Positions 25,364-34,147 of a stretch of 64,000 nt of DNA are shown here, piece after piece. The position numbers and the translations under genes are program-made. The notes beneath the pieces are model-generated. The model did not search any database. It was not told the DNA's origin and saw nothing but the letters and a program-made list of their open reading frames with translations. The number at the start of each line of letters is the position of its first letter. Within the stretch, counting starts at the first letter, position 1. This stretch comes from an uncultured Clostridia bacterium (lineage in GTDB: Bacteria; Bacillota; Clostridia; Christensenellales; Aristaeellaceae). Where the stretch lies: contig CANRLC010000008.1 of assembly GCA_947631405.1 (NCBI GenBank), positions 1 to 64,000 on the forward strand, given 5' to 3'.

Positions 25364-28270
25364 TTACAGGCGGATCGTCAGGCGGTGCGCCTTGCCGTCG
25401 CGAGGGCGAGCCGTCGTCGGGGCGACGCTCTTGCCGTCCAGCAGGTAGACGCTGCCCTCGCCGCAGCGGAAGCGGCCCGCGGCGGCCTCGATCTCGACCT
25501 CCAGCACGGTGTCGTTCGTGTACAGCGTGTAGCCCATGCGCTCCCGGCCCGGGAGCATCACGGGCGAGAAGGTCATCTCGTCCTTGCCCATCTGCACGCC
25601 GAGGAACTCATACACCGCCAGCGTCAGCCACGAGGCCGTGCCCGAGAGCATCGGGCCGATGTTTTCCCCGGTCTCGCTGTTGTTGTACTGGGTGCAGAAG
25701 CGCGGGTTGCCCTTGAGCACGAACGGATCCTTGAGCGTGCCGTAGGGCAGCGTCCGCTCGATCATGAAGAACGCCAGATCGCAAAGCCGCCGCGCCAGCG
25801 CTTCGTCGCGCACGACCTTGGCCGCCTGCAGCGAGGCCACCGTCGCCATCATCGCCGCGTGCTTGAAGACGCCGCCGTTCTCGCGGTCGCCGGGGAAGTA
25901 CAGCGCCGTGCCGGTGTTCACGCCCAGCAGGTCGTAGTTGACCAGCGTGCAGAGTTTGAGGCCCGCCTCGGTCTTGAGATAGCGCTCGACCGTGTCCAGC
26001 ATGATCGCGATCTGCTCCTCGGTGGCCACCTTGGCGAGGATCGCCCAGCTGTAGGAGTTGAGGTAGTAGCTGCCGTCGATCGCGGGATCGAGGCTCAGGC
26101 CGTCGCCGCCCGCGCCCAGATAGGCGTAGGGCCTGCCGTCGTTGATGAGGCAGCGCGCAAAGAAGTCGCCCTTCCACGCGTTTTCCTGCATGCTCCCGGC
26201 GACCCGGCGCGCCAGCGCCGCCGCCTTGCGGCCGTCCTCCTCCCTGCCGATCATGGGGGCCAGCTCCGCCGCCTCGTTCGCGGCGATGACGAGCAGGCAG
26301 GCGTTCATCACGCTCTCGCAGAGCGTGTTCTCCCACCGCGCGCCCCAGCTTTGGCCCTTCTTTGCCAGCTGCTCGCGGTAGCGCTCCTCCTTCTGCGGGC
26401 CTTGCAGCACCTCGCGGTCGAGGCGCAGCGTGTCGTTCCAGTCCGCCTTGTCCAGCAGCGGCAGGCCGTGAACGCCCACGGAGATCTCGCCGCTGTACTC
26501 GAGGATCGCCATGATCGTATCCCAGAGCGCGCGCTTTTGGCCCTGCTCGCCCGCGACGGGGAACTCCTCGCGCAGGAACGCGCCGTCCCCGGTGAGCTTC
26601 ACATAGCGGTAGACCGCCTGCACGAGCCAGAGCTGGTCGTCCGAGCAGTCGCCCGGGCCTTTGCCCCTGAAGGTAAAGTCGTGATAGGCGTAGCCCATGG
26701 CAAAGACGTTGCGCACCCAGTTGGAGATCAGCTCCTTGACCAGCGCGTCGTCGCCCATGGCGTCCATGGAATACATGGAGGCGTAGATGTCCTGAATCTC
26801 CCTGAAGCCCGTCTCGCGGTAGGACTTCTGCGTCCACGCGAAGGCGCGGGAGACGTAGGTCTGATAGAGCACCTGGAAGGGCAGGTTGCGCCCCACATAG
26901 GCGTCCATCTGCGCGTCCCCGGTGTGGGGCCGCAGGTAGGCGCTGTAGCGCTCCCAGAAGCCGACGACCTTTTGCAGCGTCGCGGTCAGCGCGGCGGGGT
27001 CGGCGTAGCGGGAGAGCAGGTTGCCCAGCGCGGCGTCAAACGGCTGCGCCACGTCGCCCTCGCTCTCCATCATGCCCACCAGCTCGTCCACGACGGCGGT
27101 CTCCCCCGCGCGGACGGTCAGCGTCTTGCCCATCGCGAAGAAGGAGGCCATCTTGCGCTGATAGCGGCTGGGCAGGCGCGCGACCAGCTCCGGGCGCGCG
27201 AGCGTGCCGCTGCCGATAAAGTCGGACTGGCTGGCGCAGAACTCGTCAAAGCCGCAGCCCTGATAGAGCAGCGCCGCGAAGCGCTTTTCGCCCATGCACT
27301 CCTTGGGCTTGTGATGCACCGTCATCGCGGCGGGCTTTCCGTCCTTATAGTAGACCTCGCTCTCGGCGACGATGTTGGTGTAGATCACGTCGTTGGCGAC
27401 GCCGTCGGGCATGCCGATGCCGAACACGCCGGTCATGACGATCTTGAGCGTCCTGTCCCGGCCGGAATGGTTTTCGATCTCCACCCGCTGCGCCTCGACC
27501 GCCGTGGGCATGCCGTCCTCCTGCGGCAGCAGGAAGATCGTGCGGCGGATCGTCAGGCCGCAGGCGGTCTCATAGGTGATGACGCTGCGGCTCTGGCTGT
27601 GGCGGCAGGTCGCGGAGACGACGTTCGTCTCCACGTCGGCGGAGTAGAAGATCTGCCGCCCGTCCTCCACCAGATAAAACTGGCGGTTGGCCGGCTCGCC
27701 GTTCTCCTCGGGGGCGAGCACATAGCGGGTCGCCAGCACCTGCTTTGCGCCGGAGGCCCTGAAGGAGCCGCGCCCCAGCGCGTCCAGCGCGCCCTTGGGC
27801 GTGGTGAGCAGCGGCTGCTCGTAGCCCGCGCGGCTGCCCAGCAGCAGGTTCACCGCGTAGTGCGGCCCGACCGTATACGCCTTGAGATCGAGCAGCAGCT
27901 CGCCGTTTTCGTTGAGCTTGCCCGGGCTGGCCATCACCCGCTCGTACACCGCCAGCGCCTCGGCGGCGACGTCGTCCGGCAGGGTCTCGGGGCCGTCCTG
28001 CGACAGGCAGCGAACGCTCCCGTCCTCCAGATAGAGCAGGCGGCTGCCGCTGCGCCCGGCCAGATACGCCGCCATGGCGGGGCGGTTCATCAGGTGTGCG
28101 CAGACCGGGGCCTCGAAGGGCAGCGCGGCGAAACCCAAAGCGCTCTCCCGTCGCCCGTCCAGAAACTCCGCGTCCAGCGCGCCGCCGCCCAGCTTCCCGG
28201 CGAAGGTCGCCTCGATGAGATCGCGCGCGGCGCGGGTCTGGGTGCGGGCCTGTTCGCTGCTAAAGATCAT
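25364..28270 (-). CDS. GH94-like glycoside phosphorylase
   Basis: This 968-residue cytoplasmic enzyme has the large multi-domain layout of the GH94 (former GT36) phosphorylases: an N-terminal beta-sandwich (about 1-330), a helical linker and an (alpha/alpha)6 catalytic barrel (about 400-850). The conserved catalytic region reads 'LLDKADWNDTLRLD' (Asp610, Asp613), matching the motif holding the general acid Asp in cellobiose phosphorylase. Such enzymes cleave beta-glucosides or related disaccharides with phosphate. The specificity cannot be read. The start at 28270 has AGGAGG 9 bp upstream. It is the first gene of the importer operon, driven by the promoter at 28359-28387. Confidence 0.82.
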   Translation of the reverse strand: MIFSSEQARTQTRAARDLIEATFAGKLGGGALDAEFLDGRRESALGFAALPFEAPVCAHLMNRPAMAAYLAGRSGSRLLYLEDGSVRCLSQDGPETLPDDVAAEALAVYERVMASPGKLNENGELLLDLKAYTVGPHYAVNLLLGSRAGYEQPLLTTPKGALDALGRGSFRASGAKQVLATRYVLAPEENGEPANRQFYLVEDGRQIFYSADVETNVVSATCRHSQSRSVITYETACGLTIRRTIFLLPQEDGMPTAVEAQRVEIENHSGRDRTLKIVMTGVFGIGMPDGVANDVIYTNIVAESEVYYKDGKPAAMTVHHKPKECMGEKRFAALLYQGCGFDEFCASQSDFIGSGTLARPELVARLPSRYQRKMASFFAMGKTLTVRAGETAVVDELVGMMESEGDVAQPFDAALGNLLSRYADPAALTATLQKVVGFWERYSAYLRPHTGDAQMDAYVGRNLPFQVLYQTYVSRAFAWTQKSYRETGFREIQDIYASMYSMDAMGDDALVKELISNWVRNVFAMGYAYHDFTFRGKGPGDCSDDQLWLVQAVYRYVKLTGDGAFLREEFPVAGEQGQKRALWDTIMAILEYSGEISVGVHGLPLLDKADWNDTLRLDREVLQGPQKEERYREQLAKKGQSWGARWENTLCESVMNACLLVIAANEAAELAPMIGREEDGRKAAALARRVAGSMQENAWKGDFFARCLINDGRPYAYLGAGGDGLSLDPAIDGSYYLNSYSWAILAKVATEEQIAIMLDTVERYLKTEAGLKLCTLVNYDLLGVNTGTALYFPGDRENGGVFKHAAMMATVASLQAAKVVRDEALARRLCDLAFFMIERTLPYGTLKDPFVLKGNPRFCTQYNNSETGENIGPMLSGTASWLTLAVYEFLGVQMGKDEMTFSPVMLPGRERMGYTLYTNDTVLEVEIEAAAGRFRCGEGSVYLLDGKSVAPTTARPRDGKAHRLTIRL

Positions 28271-28358
28271 GCGCTCGTTCCTCCTGTGACGATTTCTCGC
28301 GGCGCGCTCCGGCAAATATGCCAATCCGTGCGCTGGCCGCGTCCTCTTTCCTGCGTAT

Positions 28359-28387
28359 ATTATAGATTCTTTTCGCGCTTTCGTCAA
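28359..28387 (-). promoter_or_regulatory. Sigma-A promoter of the GH94-ABC-GH42 operon
   Basis: On the minus strand, TTGACG (-35, 28387-28382) and TATAAT (-10, 28364-28359) are spaced 17 bp apart, near consensus. The -10 lies 88 bp upstream of the GH94 start. The next genes down to 17181 follow with short gaps, so this probably drives the whole 11-kb unit. Confidence 0.85.
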
Positions 28388-28402
28388 TTCAGAATATCTG
28401 AA
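28388..28402. promoter_or_regulatory. Palindrome between divergent promoters, candidate operator
   Basis: TTCAGA-ATA-TCTGAA is a 15-bp palindrome that directly abuts the -35 of the GH94 operon promoter. It lies 72 bp from the -35 of the divergent GH95 gene. The position suits a repressor or activator site. The regulator is not encoded next to it. Confidence 0.5.
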
Positions 28403-28473
28403 CTTGTGAATATCGTCAAAATGCACAATCGCCCGCCGCGCAAACTGGCGCACTTTTTGAGAAGCGCCTTCGG

Positions 28474-28502
28474 TTGCTTTTTCACCCCGTCCCCGCTATA
28501 AT
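28474..28502 (+). promoter_or_regulatory. Sigma-A promoter of the GH95 gene
   Basis: TTGCTT (28474-28479) and TATAAT (28497-28502) are spaced 17 bp apart. The GH95 start codon lies 33 bp downstream, with AAAGGAGG at 28521-28528. Confidence 0.85.
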
Positions 28503-28535
28503 AACAAAAAACGATATCTCAAAGGAGGAATCGGC

Positions 28536-30767
28536 ATGCGCGAGGCACAGGATGCGGCCGCCCCCGGCGCACGGCTATGGTATCGCGCCCCCGCGGCGGA
28601 CTGGAACGAGGCGCTGCCGCTGGGCAGCGGCACGCTGGGGATGATGGTCTTCGGCCTCATGGAGCGGGAGGAATTGCAGCTCAACGAGGAGTCGCTCTGG
28701 AGCGGCTACCCCGCCGTTTGGGATAATCCCGCCTGCCGCGAGGCGCTGCCGCGCATGCGCGCGCTGCTCTTCGCGCGCCGCCTGCGCGAGGCGGAGGCGC
28801 TGTGCAGGCAGACCATGGTTTGCTTGGGCGGCGGCAGCGACGACCCGTATTACGGAAGCTATCAGACGGCAGGCTCCCTTTTCATCGAAAGCCCGGTCGA
28901 GGACGCGTCCGGCTACGAGCGCTCGCTCGATCTGACGCGCGGCGCGGCGCAGACGCGCTTTGGCCGCGTGCGGCGCACGCACACCGTCTCCCACCGCTAT
29001 CAGGTCACGGCCAGCCGCCTGACCGGCGCGCCGCGCTATCGTCTCACCTTCGCGCGCGAGGGCTGCGCGGTCGCCTATCGGGACGGGGAGAGCCTCGCGC
29101 TCGGGCGGCAGGAGGGCGGCGGCGCGATGACCTTCTGCACGCTGGCGCAGATCGAGACGGACGGCGCCGTGTCCTGCGGGGAGGACGGCCTTTTCGTCGA
29201 GGGCGGCGGCGCGCTGACGGTCTGGACCTGCACCGCAACCAGCTATCAGACCGGCGAAGCGCCGGAGGACGCCTGCCGCCGCAGGCTCGCGCGGGCGCGC
29301 TCCGCCGGGTTTGACGCCGTGCTCTCGGATGAGGCCGCGTGGATGGGCGAGGCGATGGGCCGCTGCGCGCTGACGCTTCCCGAGGACGCGGCGCTCTCCT
29401 CCCTGCCCACGGACGAGCGCCTCGCGCGCGTCCGCGCGGGCGGCAAGGACGCCGGGCTGTGCCGCCTTTATTTCGACTACGGCCGCTACCTGCTGATCGG
29501 CTCCGCGTGGGGCCGCCTGCCCGCCAATTTGCAGGGCGTCTGGTGCAAGGACATGATCGCGCCGTGGACGGGCGACTACCACATCAACATCAACCTGCAG
29601 ATGAATTACTGGTTCGCGGACGCGGCGGGGCTGGGCGATTACGCCGACGCGCTGTACCGCTACATCGCCTTTCTCGCGCGCTGCGGCGAGGACACCGCCC
29701 GCGTGATGTACGGCTGCCGGGGCTGGGTCGCGCACACCCTCGCCAACCCGTGGGGCTTCACCGCGCCGGGGCAGAACCCGGACTGGGGCGCGTTCCTCTG
29801 CGCCGGGGCGTGGTGCTGCCGCCACCTCTATGAGCATTACCTCTACACCGGGGACGAGGCGTTCCTGCGGGCATACTGGCCCATCATCCGCGGCGCGGCG
29901 CTGTTCTTCACCGATTTTCTGGTCGAAGACCCGGCGACGGGGTACCTTGTGACCGCGCCCTCCAACTCCCCGGAAAACAGCTACATCGACCCGGAGGACG
30001 GCGAGAAGATCGCCGTCACCCTCGGCCCGACGATGGACGAGATGATCGTGCGCGAATTGTTCACCCTCACGCTGCAATGCGCGCAAACGCTGGGCGAGGA
30101 GGACGACCTGACGCGGCGGATCCGCGCGATGCTCCCCCGGCTGGCCCCCACGCGCGTGAGCCGCTACGGCACGATCTGCGAGTGGATCGAGGATTACGAG
30201 GAGTGGGAGCCGGGGCACCGGCACATCTCACAGCTCTACGGCCTCTATCCCGGCTGGGAGATCACGCCCGAGGGGACGCCGGAGCTGGCGCGCGCCGCGC
30301 GCGAGACGCTGCGGCGGCGGCTGGCACACGGCGGCGCGCACACCGGGTGGAGCCGCGCGTGGATCGTCAACCTCTGCGCCCGGCTGCGCGACGGGGCCGC
30401 CGCGCAGGAGCACCTGTACGCGCTGCTTGGGCGCAGCACCCTGCCCAACCTCTTCGACACGCACCCGCCCTTTCAGATCGACGGGAACTTCGGCGGCGCG
30501 GCGGGCATCCTCGAGATGCTGGTGCAGAGCCACGACGGCGTCGTTCGCCTGCTGCCCGCGCTGCCGCCCGACTGGGCCGAGGGCGGCGCGCTCGCGGGCG
30601 TGCGCGTGCGCGGCGGCTGCAAGGTCTCCTTTAGCTGGAAGGATGGCCGGGTGACCGAGGCATGGTTTGAGGTGGCGAGCGGCGAAGGCGAGCGGGAGAT
30701 CGCCGTCTGCGCAAACGGCGAAACGCGCCGCCTGCGCGTGCGCCCCGGCGAGCGGACGGCGCTGTAA
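28536..30767 (+). CDS. GH95 alpha-L-fucosidase / alpha-L-galactosidase
   Basis: This 743-residue enzyme shows the GH95 pattern from start to end: 'WNEALPLGSGTLGMMVFG', 'EELQLNEESLWSG', 'HININ-LQMNYWFADAAGL' (Asn353 and Asn357, near the catalytic Asn residues of the family) and 'HPPFQIDGNFGGAAGILEML' (Asp649, the likely catalytic Asp). GH95 enzymes invert alpha-1,2-linked L-fucose, and some act on the similar alpha-L-galactose of plant xyloglucan or pectin. There is no signal peptide. It has its own promoter and ends in a terminator-like hairpin, so it is a single-gene unit divergent from the importer operon. Confidence 0.92.
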   Translation: MREAQDAAAPGARLWYRAPAADWNEALPLGSGTLGMMVFGLMEREELQLNEESLWSGYPAVWDNPACREALPRMRALLFARRLREAEALCRQTMVCLGGGSDDPYYGSYQTAGSLFIESPVEDASGYERSLDLTRGAAQTRFGRVRRTHTVSHRYQVTASRLTGAPRYRLTFAREGCAVAYRDGESLALGRQEGGGAMTFCTLAQIETDGAVSCGEDGLFVEGGGALTVWTCTATSYQTGEAPEDACRRRLARARSAGFDAVLSDEAAWMGEAMGRCALTLPEDAALSSLPTDERLARVRAGGKDAGLCRLYFDYGRYLLIGSAWGRLPANLQGVWCKDMIAPWTGDYHININLQMNYWFADAAGLGDYADALYRYIAFLARCGEDTARVMYGCRGWVAHTLANPWGFTAPGQNPDWGAFLCAGAWCCRHLYEHYLYTGDEAFLRAYWPIIRGAALFFTDFLVEDPATGYLVTAPSNSPENSYIDPEDGEKIAVTLGPTMDEMIVRELFTLTLQCAQTLGEEDDLTRRIRAMLPRLAPTRVSRYGTICEWIEDYEEWEPGHRHISQLYGLYPGWEITPEGTPELARAARETLRRRLAHGGAHTGWSRAWIVNLCARLRDGAAAQEHLYALLGRSTLPNLFDTHPPFQIDGNFGGAAGILEMLVQSHDGVVRLLPALPPDWAEGGALAGVRVRGGCKVSFSWKDGRVTEAWFEVASGEGEREIAVCANGETRRLRVRPGERTAL

Positions 30768-30788
30768 AAGGCTTCTTTGACAGACCGA

Positions 30789-30829
30789 GCGGGCATCTCC
30801 CCGCGCTTTTCGTGCAAGGGGATGCCCGC
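30789..30829 (+). terminator. Stem-loop after the GH95 gene
   Basis: GCGGGCATCTCCCC (30789-30802) pairs, with one bulge, with GGGGATGCCCGC (30818-30829). It lies 21 bp past the stop. The downstream sequence is only moderately T-rich. Confidence 0.6.
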
Positions 30830-30845
30830 TTCCGTTTGTCCCTTC

Positions 30846-31090
30846 ATACTGTTTTCAAATCAAATGATCTACACACTCCGACATCGGATTACGCCGAGCA
30901 AGCAAAAGCGGGAGCCGAGACTTTTCAAGTTCAACCCGCCCGGGATCGCTTCGCTACCGGGCTACTTTTGGCAATCGCTTCGCGATTTGGGGCACGTTGG
31001 GGCTACCGCCCCAAACCCTGTCTGGGGACATTGTCCCCAGACCCCATCCTGTGTTTTACACCATTTTAAGGTTTTATCTGAGAAAAGTAT
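30846..31090 (+). repeat. MITE-like intergenic repeat, copy B
   Basis: This copy is 245 bp, exactly the length of copy A. It runs from ATACTGTTTTCAAAT to ATCTGAGAAAAGTAT. The four internal hairpins are all conserved, and the block from CCCGCCCGGG through CCCCATCCTGT is almost unchanged. It lies between the convergent GH95 and GH115 genes and ends 11 bp before the GH115 stop codon. Confidence 0.85.
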
Positions 31091-31101
31091 CAGCGCTGTC
31101 C

Positions 31102-33939
31102 CTAAGCCCGCGCGCTCACCCGCGGCCCCAGATAGGACGCGGGCAGCGGCTTCCCCGCCGGATGGAGCACGAACCGCTCGAAGACGACCAGCGGCGACCC
31201 CGCGTAGACGCGCAGCGTGTTGACGCCCTTGCGGCAGTTTACGCGCATGCGCTTGACGCGCACGTTGTCGCAGACCGCGTCCACCCATTCCTTGCAGCGA
31301 TAGTCCTGCGAGCGGAAATCCGGCCCCACGGCGTTGACGCGGCCAATCTCGCCGCCGTTCATCTGGATGAAGAAGCAAAGCTCGTGCGCCATCGTCGCCG
31401 TGTTGGACGGGGCCATGTACGCGAGCAGCGCGTACTCGCCCTCCTCGCTCGCGCAAAAGGCGTATTCCACATAGGGCTTGTCCTGCGCGTCGCAAAGGTC
31501 GAGCTGCGGCGGCATCGCCTTGATCGCGCAGCCCGTGCGCCCGTAGGGGCGCAGCACGACGAACGCGGCGTCCGGCGCGTCGTGCTTAGCGACAAAGCCG
31601 TCGGCCTCCATGCAGACGACGCCGTTCCCGTCCAGATAGCATCCGGCGGGCGCGTCCGCCTTTTCCGTCCCTTGCGCCTGCACGACGATTTTGCACACCG
31701 CGTCGCTTTGCACGAGCACGACGCCCGTCTGCCGTCCGGAAAGCAGTTCGTCCACGATCTCGATCGTCAGCACGTCCTTGCTTGATACGCAGCCGCTCGT
31801 GTGCGAGAGGCGCAGCCACGGGCAGTCGGTGGAGACCGTGTAGCAGACCGGCTCGCGGCTGCCGCAGGCCAGATCGACGCGCAGCGCGCGCACCGAGGGG
31901 TCGAGCGCGTAGGGAAGCGTCAGCGTGTCGCCCGTCCAGCGGCTGCCGAGGGTGAACGCGTCGCTGAGCGCGTCCGCCACGAGCAGGCGCGGCTTGTTCG
32001 CGCCCTCGACGCGGATCATCAGCGGATAGACGTTGCCGTCCTCGCACCACGCCCGAAATCCGATGTGCTCGCTGAGCGCCATCCCGTAGAAAAAGCCCTC
32101 GCCCACCTGATGATACGCGCGCGTGAGCGCCCGGTCGCGCAGGATGGCCCGCTGCACGGCGTCCGCATACGCGTTGGCCTCCATGCGCCCCTGCGACGCG
32201 TAGAAGCGGTCGAGCGTCGCGTACAGCCACATGCGGCAGAGGTTCGCCGAGGCCGCCGCCGGATAGAAGACGAGGTTCCAGAAGGCCGTCAGCGCCTCGG
32301 GCGGGCAAACGCCGCGCAGGCGCTCCGCCTCGTTTTCCACATGCTCCGCCTGCGCGAGCAACGCCCGCGTCTCGCCGTAGTGAACGGGGTGATAGACGGC
32401 GTCTCCCATGATCTCCGGGCGGCGGTTGTGGTTGATCTGCGTGTAGCCGTCCAGCACGGTACACACGGCGCGGCGATCCGCCTCGCCAAAGGCCGCGCCG
32501 AACTGGCGATCCACCCACGCGCGCGTCCACGCCGCCGCGTTGTTGGGGGCCTGCGCGCCATAGCGCTCCATGTCGTAGGCGAGATCCATGAAGTAGCACA
32601 GCGGGTATTCCAGCAGGGCCAGATCGCCCACGTTGGCGATCCACACCTGTCGGATGCCGCCCTCGTAGGCGGTGGTGAGCTGCTCCCACATCTTGGGCAG
32701 GTGGTTGGTGTTCACCCACTCGTAGGCGCGCGGGCCGCCGTGGAAATCCAGATGATAGTACAGCCCGACGCCGCCCGGGTGGCGCAGCATCTCGGGCGTG
32801 GGCAGCGAGCGCAGGTTGCCGTAGTTGTCGTCGCCGAGCATCAGCGTCACGCCGTCCAGCTCGGGATCACCCATCAGGCCCGGCGTGTGCTCGTCGCCGT
32901 AGAAGAACGATTCCACCTCGTTAAACATCACGAACAGCCGCGGCACGCGCGAAAGATCGGGGCAGACGCGCTCGCGGATGAGCCGGTTCTGCTCGCGCAG
33001 CACGTCGCGCAGCAGCGCGATGTTTTCCGCTATCGACGCCTCGCCCATGATCGGCGTATCCTGCTCGCCGCGCATGCCGACGGTGATGATGTTTTCAAAC
33101 GGCGCGTTGCGCGCAAGGCCGTCCTCCCAGAAGCACAAAATGCCCTCGCGGTTGGCGCGGAAATCCCACGCGTCGCCGTAGGGGGAGCCGGGGCCGCGCA
33201 TGAGGCCGTACTCCTCGCCCGCGCGCATGCACGGCTCGTGGTGCGAGGCGCCCATGACGACGCCCAGCTCGTCGGCCAGCCGCGCGCTCTCCAGCCCCGG
33301 GCCGTCGAGGCTGAAATTGCAGTGCCACATCGCGGGCCAGAGATAGTTGCCCTTCAGGCGCAGCAACAGCTCAAAGACGTGCGCGTACATCGCCGCGTTG
33401 AAGCCGCCGAAGCGCACCTTCGACCATGTGCCCATCGCGGGCCACTCGTCGTTGAGGAAGAAGCCGCGGTAGCGCACGCTCGGCTCTTTGGAAACCACGT
33501 TTGCCGATGCGTCCAGCACGACCTCCTCGCGCCGCGCGGGCCGCACGTCCGACCAATCGACCAGAGGCGATACGCCCAGCAGCTCGCTCAGGTGGAACAG
33601 CCCGTAGATCGTGCCGCGCTTGTCGCTGCCCGCGATCACCAGCGCCGAGGAGACGCCGGGAAACGGCGCATCCACGACGGCAAAGACATAGCGCTCCCAA
33701 CCGCCCGCGATGCGCGCCAGATCGAGGCGGCTTTCAAGCGCCTCCAGCCACGCGCTTTTGCCCAGCGTGCCGGCGATCACGGCGCAGCCGCCCTCGGGCA
33801 GCGCGCTTTGCACCCGGGGCCGCCGGCCCGTCACGCGCTCCACGTCGCGGGCCACCATGCCGCAGACCCGGCGCACGCCCGCAAAAGCGGTCTCCTCCAC
33901 GCAGAAAACGGGGCCTCCCCGCGCAAAACGAATGGCCAT
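31102..33939 (-). CDS. GH115 glucuronidase
   Basis: This 945-residue protein has the GH115 layout. An N-terminal alpha/beta domain reads 'RGTIYGLFHLSELLGVSPLVDWSD'. The catalytic barrel is marked by 'RYRGFFLNDEWPAMGTW', 'LLRLKGNYLWPAMWHCNF', 'ADELGVVMGASHHEPCMRA' and 'WEQLTTAYEGGIRQVWIANVGDL'. A C-terminal beta-rich domain completes it. GH115 enzymes remove (4-O-methyl)-glucuronic acid from xylan, and some act on arabinogalactan. There is no signal peptide. The ATG at 33939 has GGGAGG 7 bp upstream, and a consensus promoter lies at 33996-34024. Confidence 0.92.
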   Translation of the reverse strand: MAIRFARGGPVFCVEETAFAGVRRVCGMVARDVERVTGRRPRVQSALPEGGCAVIAGTLGKSAWLEALESRLDLARIAGGWERYVFAVVDAPFPGVSSALVIAGSDKRGTIYGLFHLSELLGVSPLVDWSDVRPARREEVVLDASANVVSKEPSVRYRGFFLNDEWPAMGTWSKVRFGGFNAAMYAHVFELLLRLKGNYLWPAMWHCNFSLDGPGLESARLADELGVVMGASHHEPCMRAGEEYGLMRGPGSPYGDAWDFRANREGILCFWEDGLARNAPFENIITVGMRGEQDTPIMGEASIAENIALLRDVLREQNRLIRERVCPDLSRVPRLFVMFNEVESFFYGDEHTPGLMGDPELDGVTLMLGDDNYGNLRSLPTPEMLRHPGGVGLYYHLDFHGGPRAYEWVNTNHLPKMWEQLTTAYEGGIRQVWIANVGDLALLEYPLCYFMDLAYDMERYGAQAPNNAAAWTRAWVDRQFGAAFGEADRRAVCTVLDGYTQINHNRRPEIMGDAVYHPVHYGETRALLAQAEHVENEAERLRGVCPPEALTAFWNLVFYPAAASANLCRMWLYATLDRFYASQGRMEANAYADAVQRAILRDRALTRAYHQVGEGFFYGMALSEHIGFRAWCEDGNVYPLMIRVEGANKPRLLVADALSDAFTLGSRWTGDTLTLPYALDPSVRALRVDLACGSREPVCYTVSTDCPWLRLSHTSGCVSSKDVLTIEIVDELLSGRQTGVVLVQSDAVCKIVVQAQGTEKADAPAGCYLDGNGVVCMEADGFVAKHDAPDAAFVVLRPYGRTGCAIKAMPPQLDLCDAQDKPYVEYAFCASEEGEYALLAYMAPSNTATMAHELCFFIQMNGGEIGRVNAVGPDFRSQDYRCKEWVDAVCDNVRVKRMRVNCRKGVNTLRVYAGSPLVVFERFVLHPAGKPLPASYLGPRVSARA

Positions 33940-33995
33940 CGCTCTTCCTCCCGTTTGCGGCAAACCGCAGGACTCGCCGCGCTTTTCCGGCTTTG

Positions 33996-34024
33996 ATTAT
34001 AGAAAGCCCGTCCCCGCTTGTCAA
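33996..34024 (-). promoter_or_regulatory. Fully consensus sigma-A promoter of the GH115 gene
   Basis: On the minus strand, TTGACA (-35, 34024-34019) and TATAAT (-10, 34001-33996) are both perfect with 17 bp between them, 57 bp upstream of the GH115 start. It is the best-matching promoter seen in the window, so repression is likely if the gene is regulated. Confidence 0.88.
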
Positions 34025-34070
34025 GGCGCGCCGCGCATAAAAAAGCGCCGCGCCCCGCCCGGCGGGAGGC

Positions 34071-34099
34071 TTGCATTTTGGCCCCGCCTTTGCTACACT
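34071..34099 (+). promoter_or_regulatory. Sigma-A promoter of the first MATE gene
   Basis: TTGCAT (34071-34076) and TACACT (34094-34099) are spaced 17 bp apart and lie 48 bp before the MATE start codon. Confidence 0.65.
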
Positions 34100-34147
34100 A
34101 CAGGGGATGCGATTGGGAAGACGCACTTTGGAAAGGAAGCGGCGCGC

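Noticed and set aside
25334-28501. A 1055-codon plus-strand frame opposite the GH94-like gene
   Set aside because: Same pattern of antisense composition. The minus-strand gene has the domain motifs, ribosome binding site and promoter.
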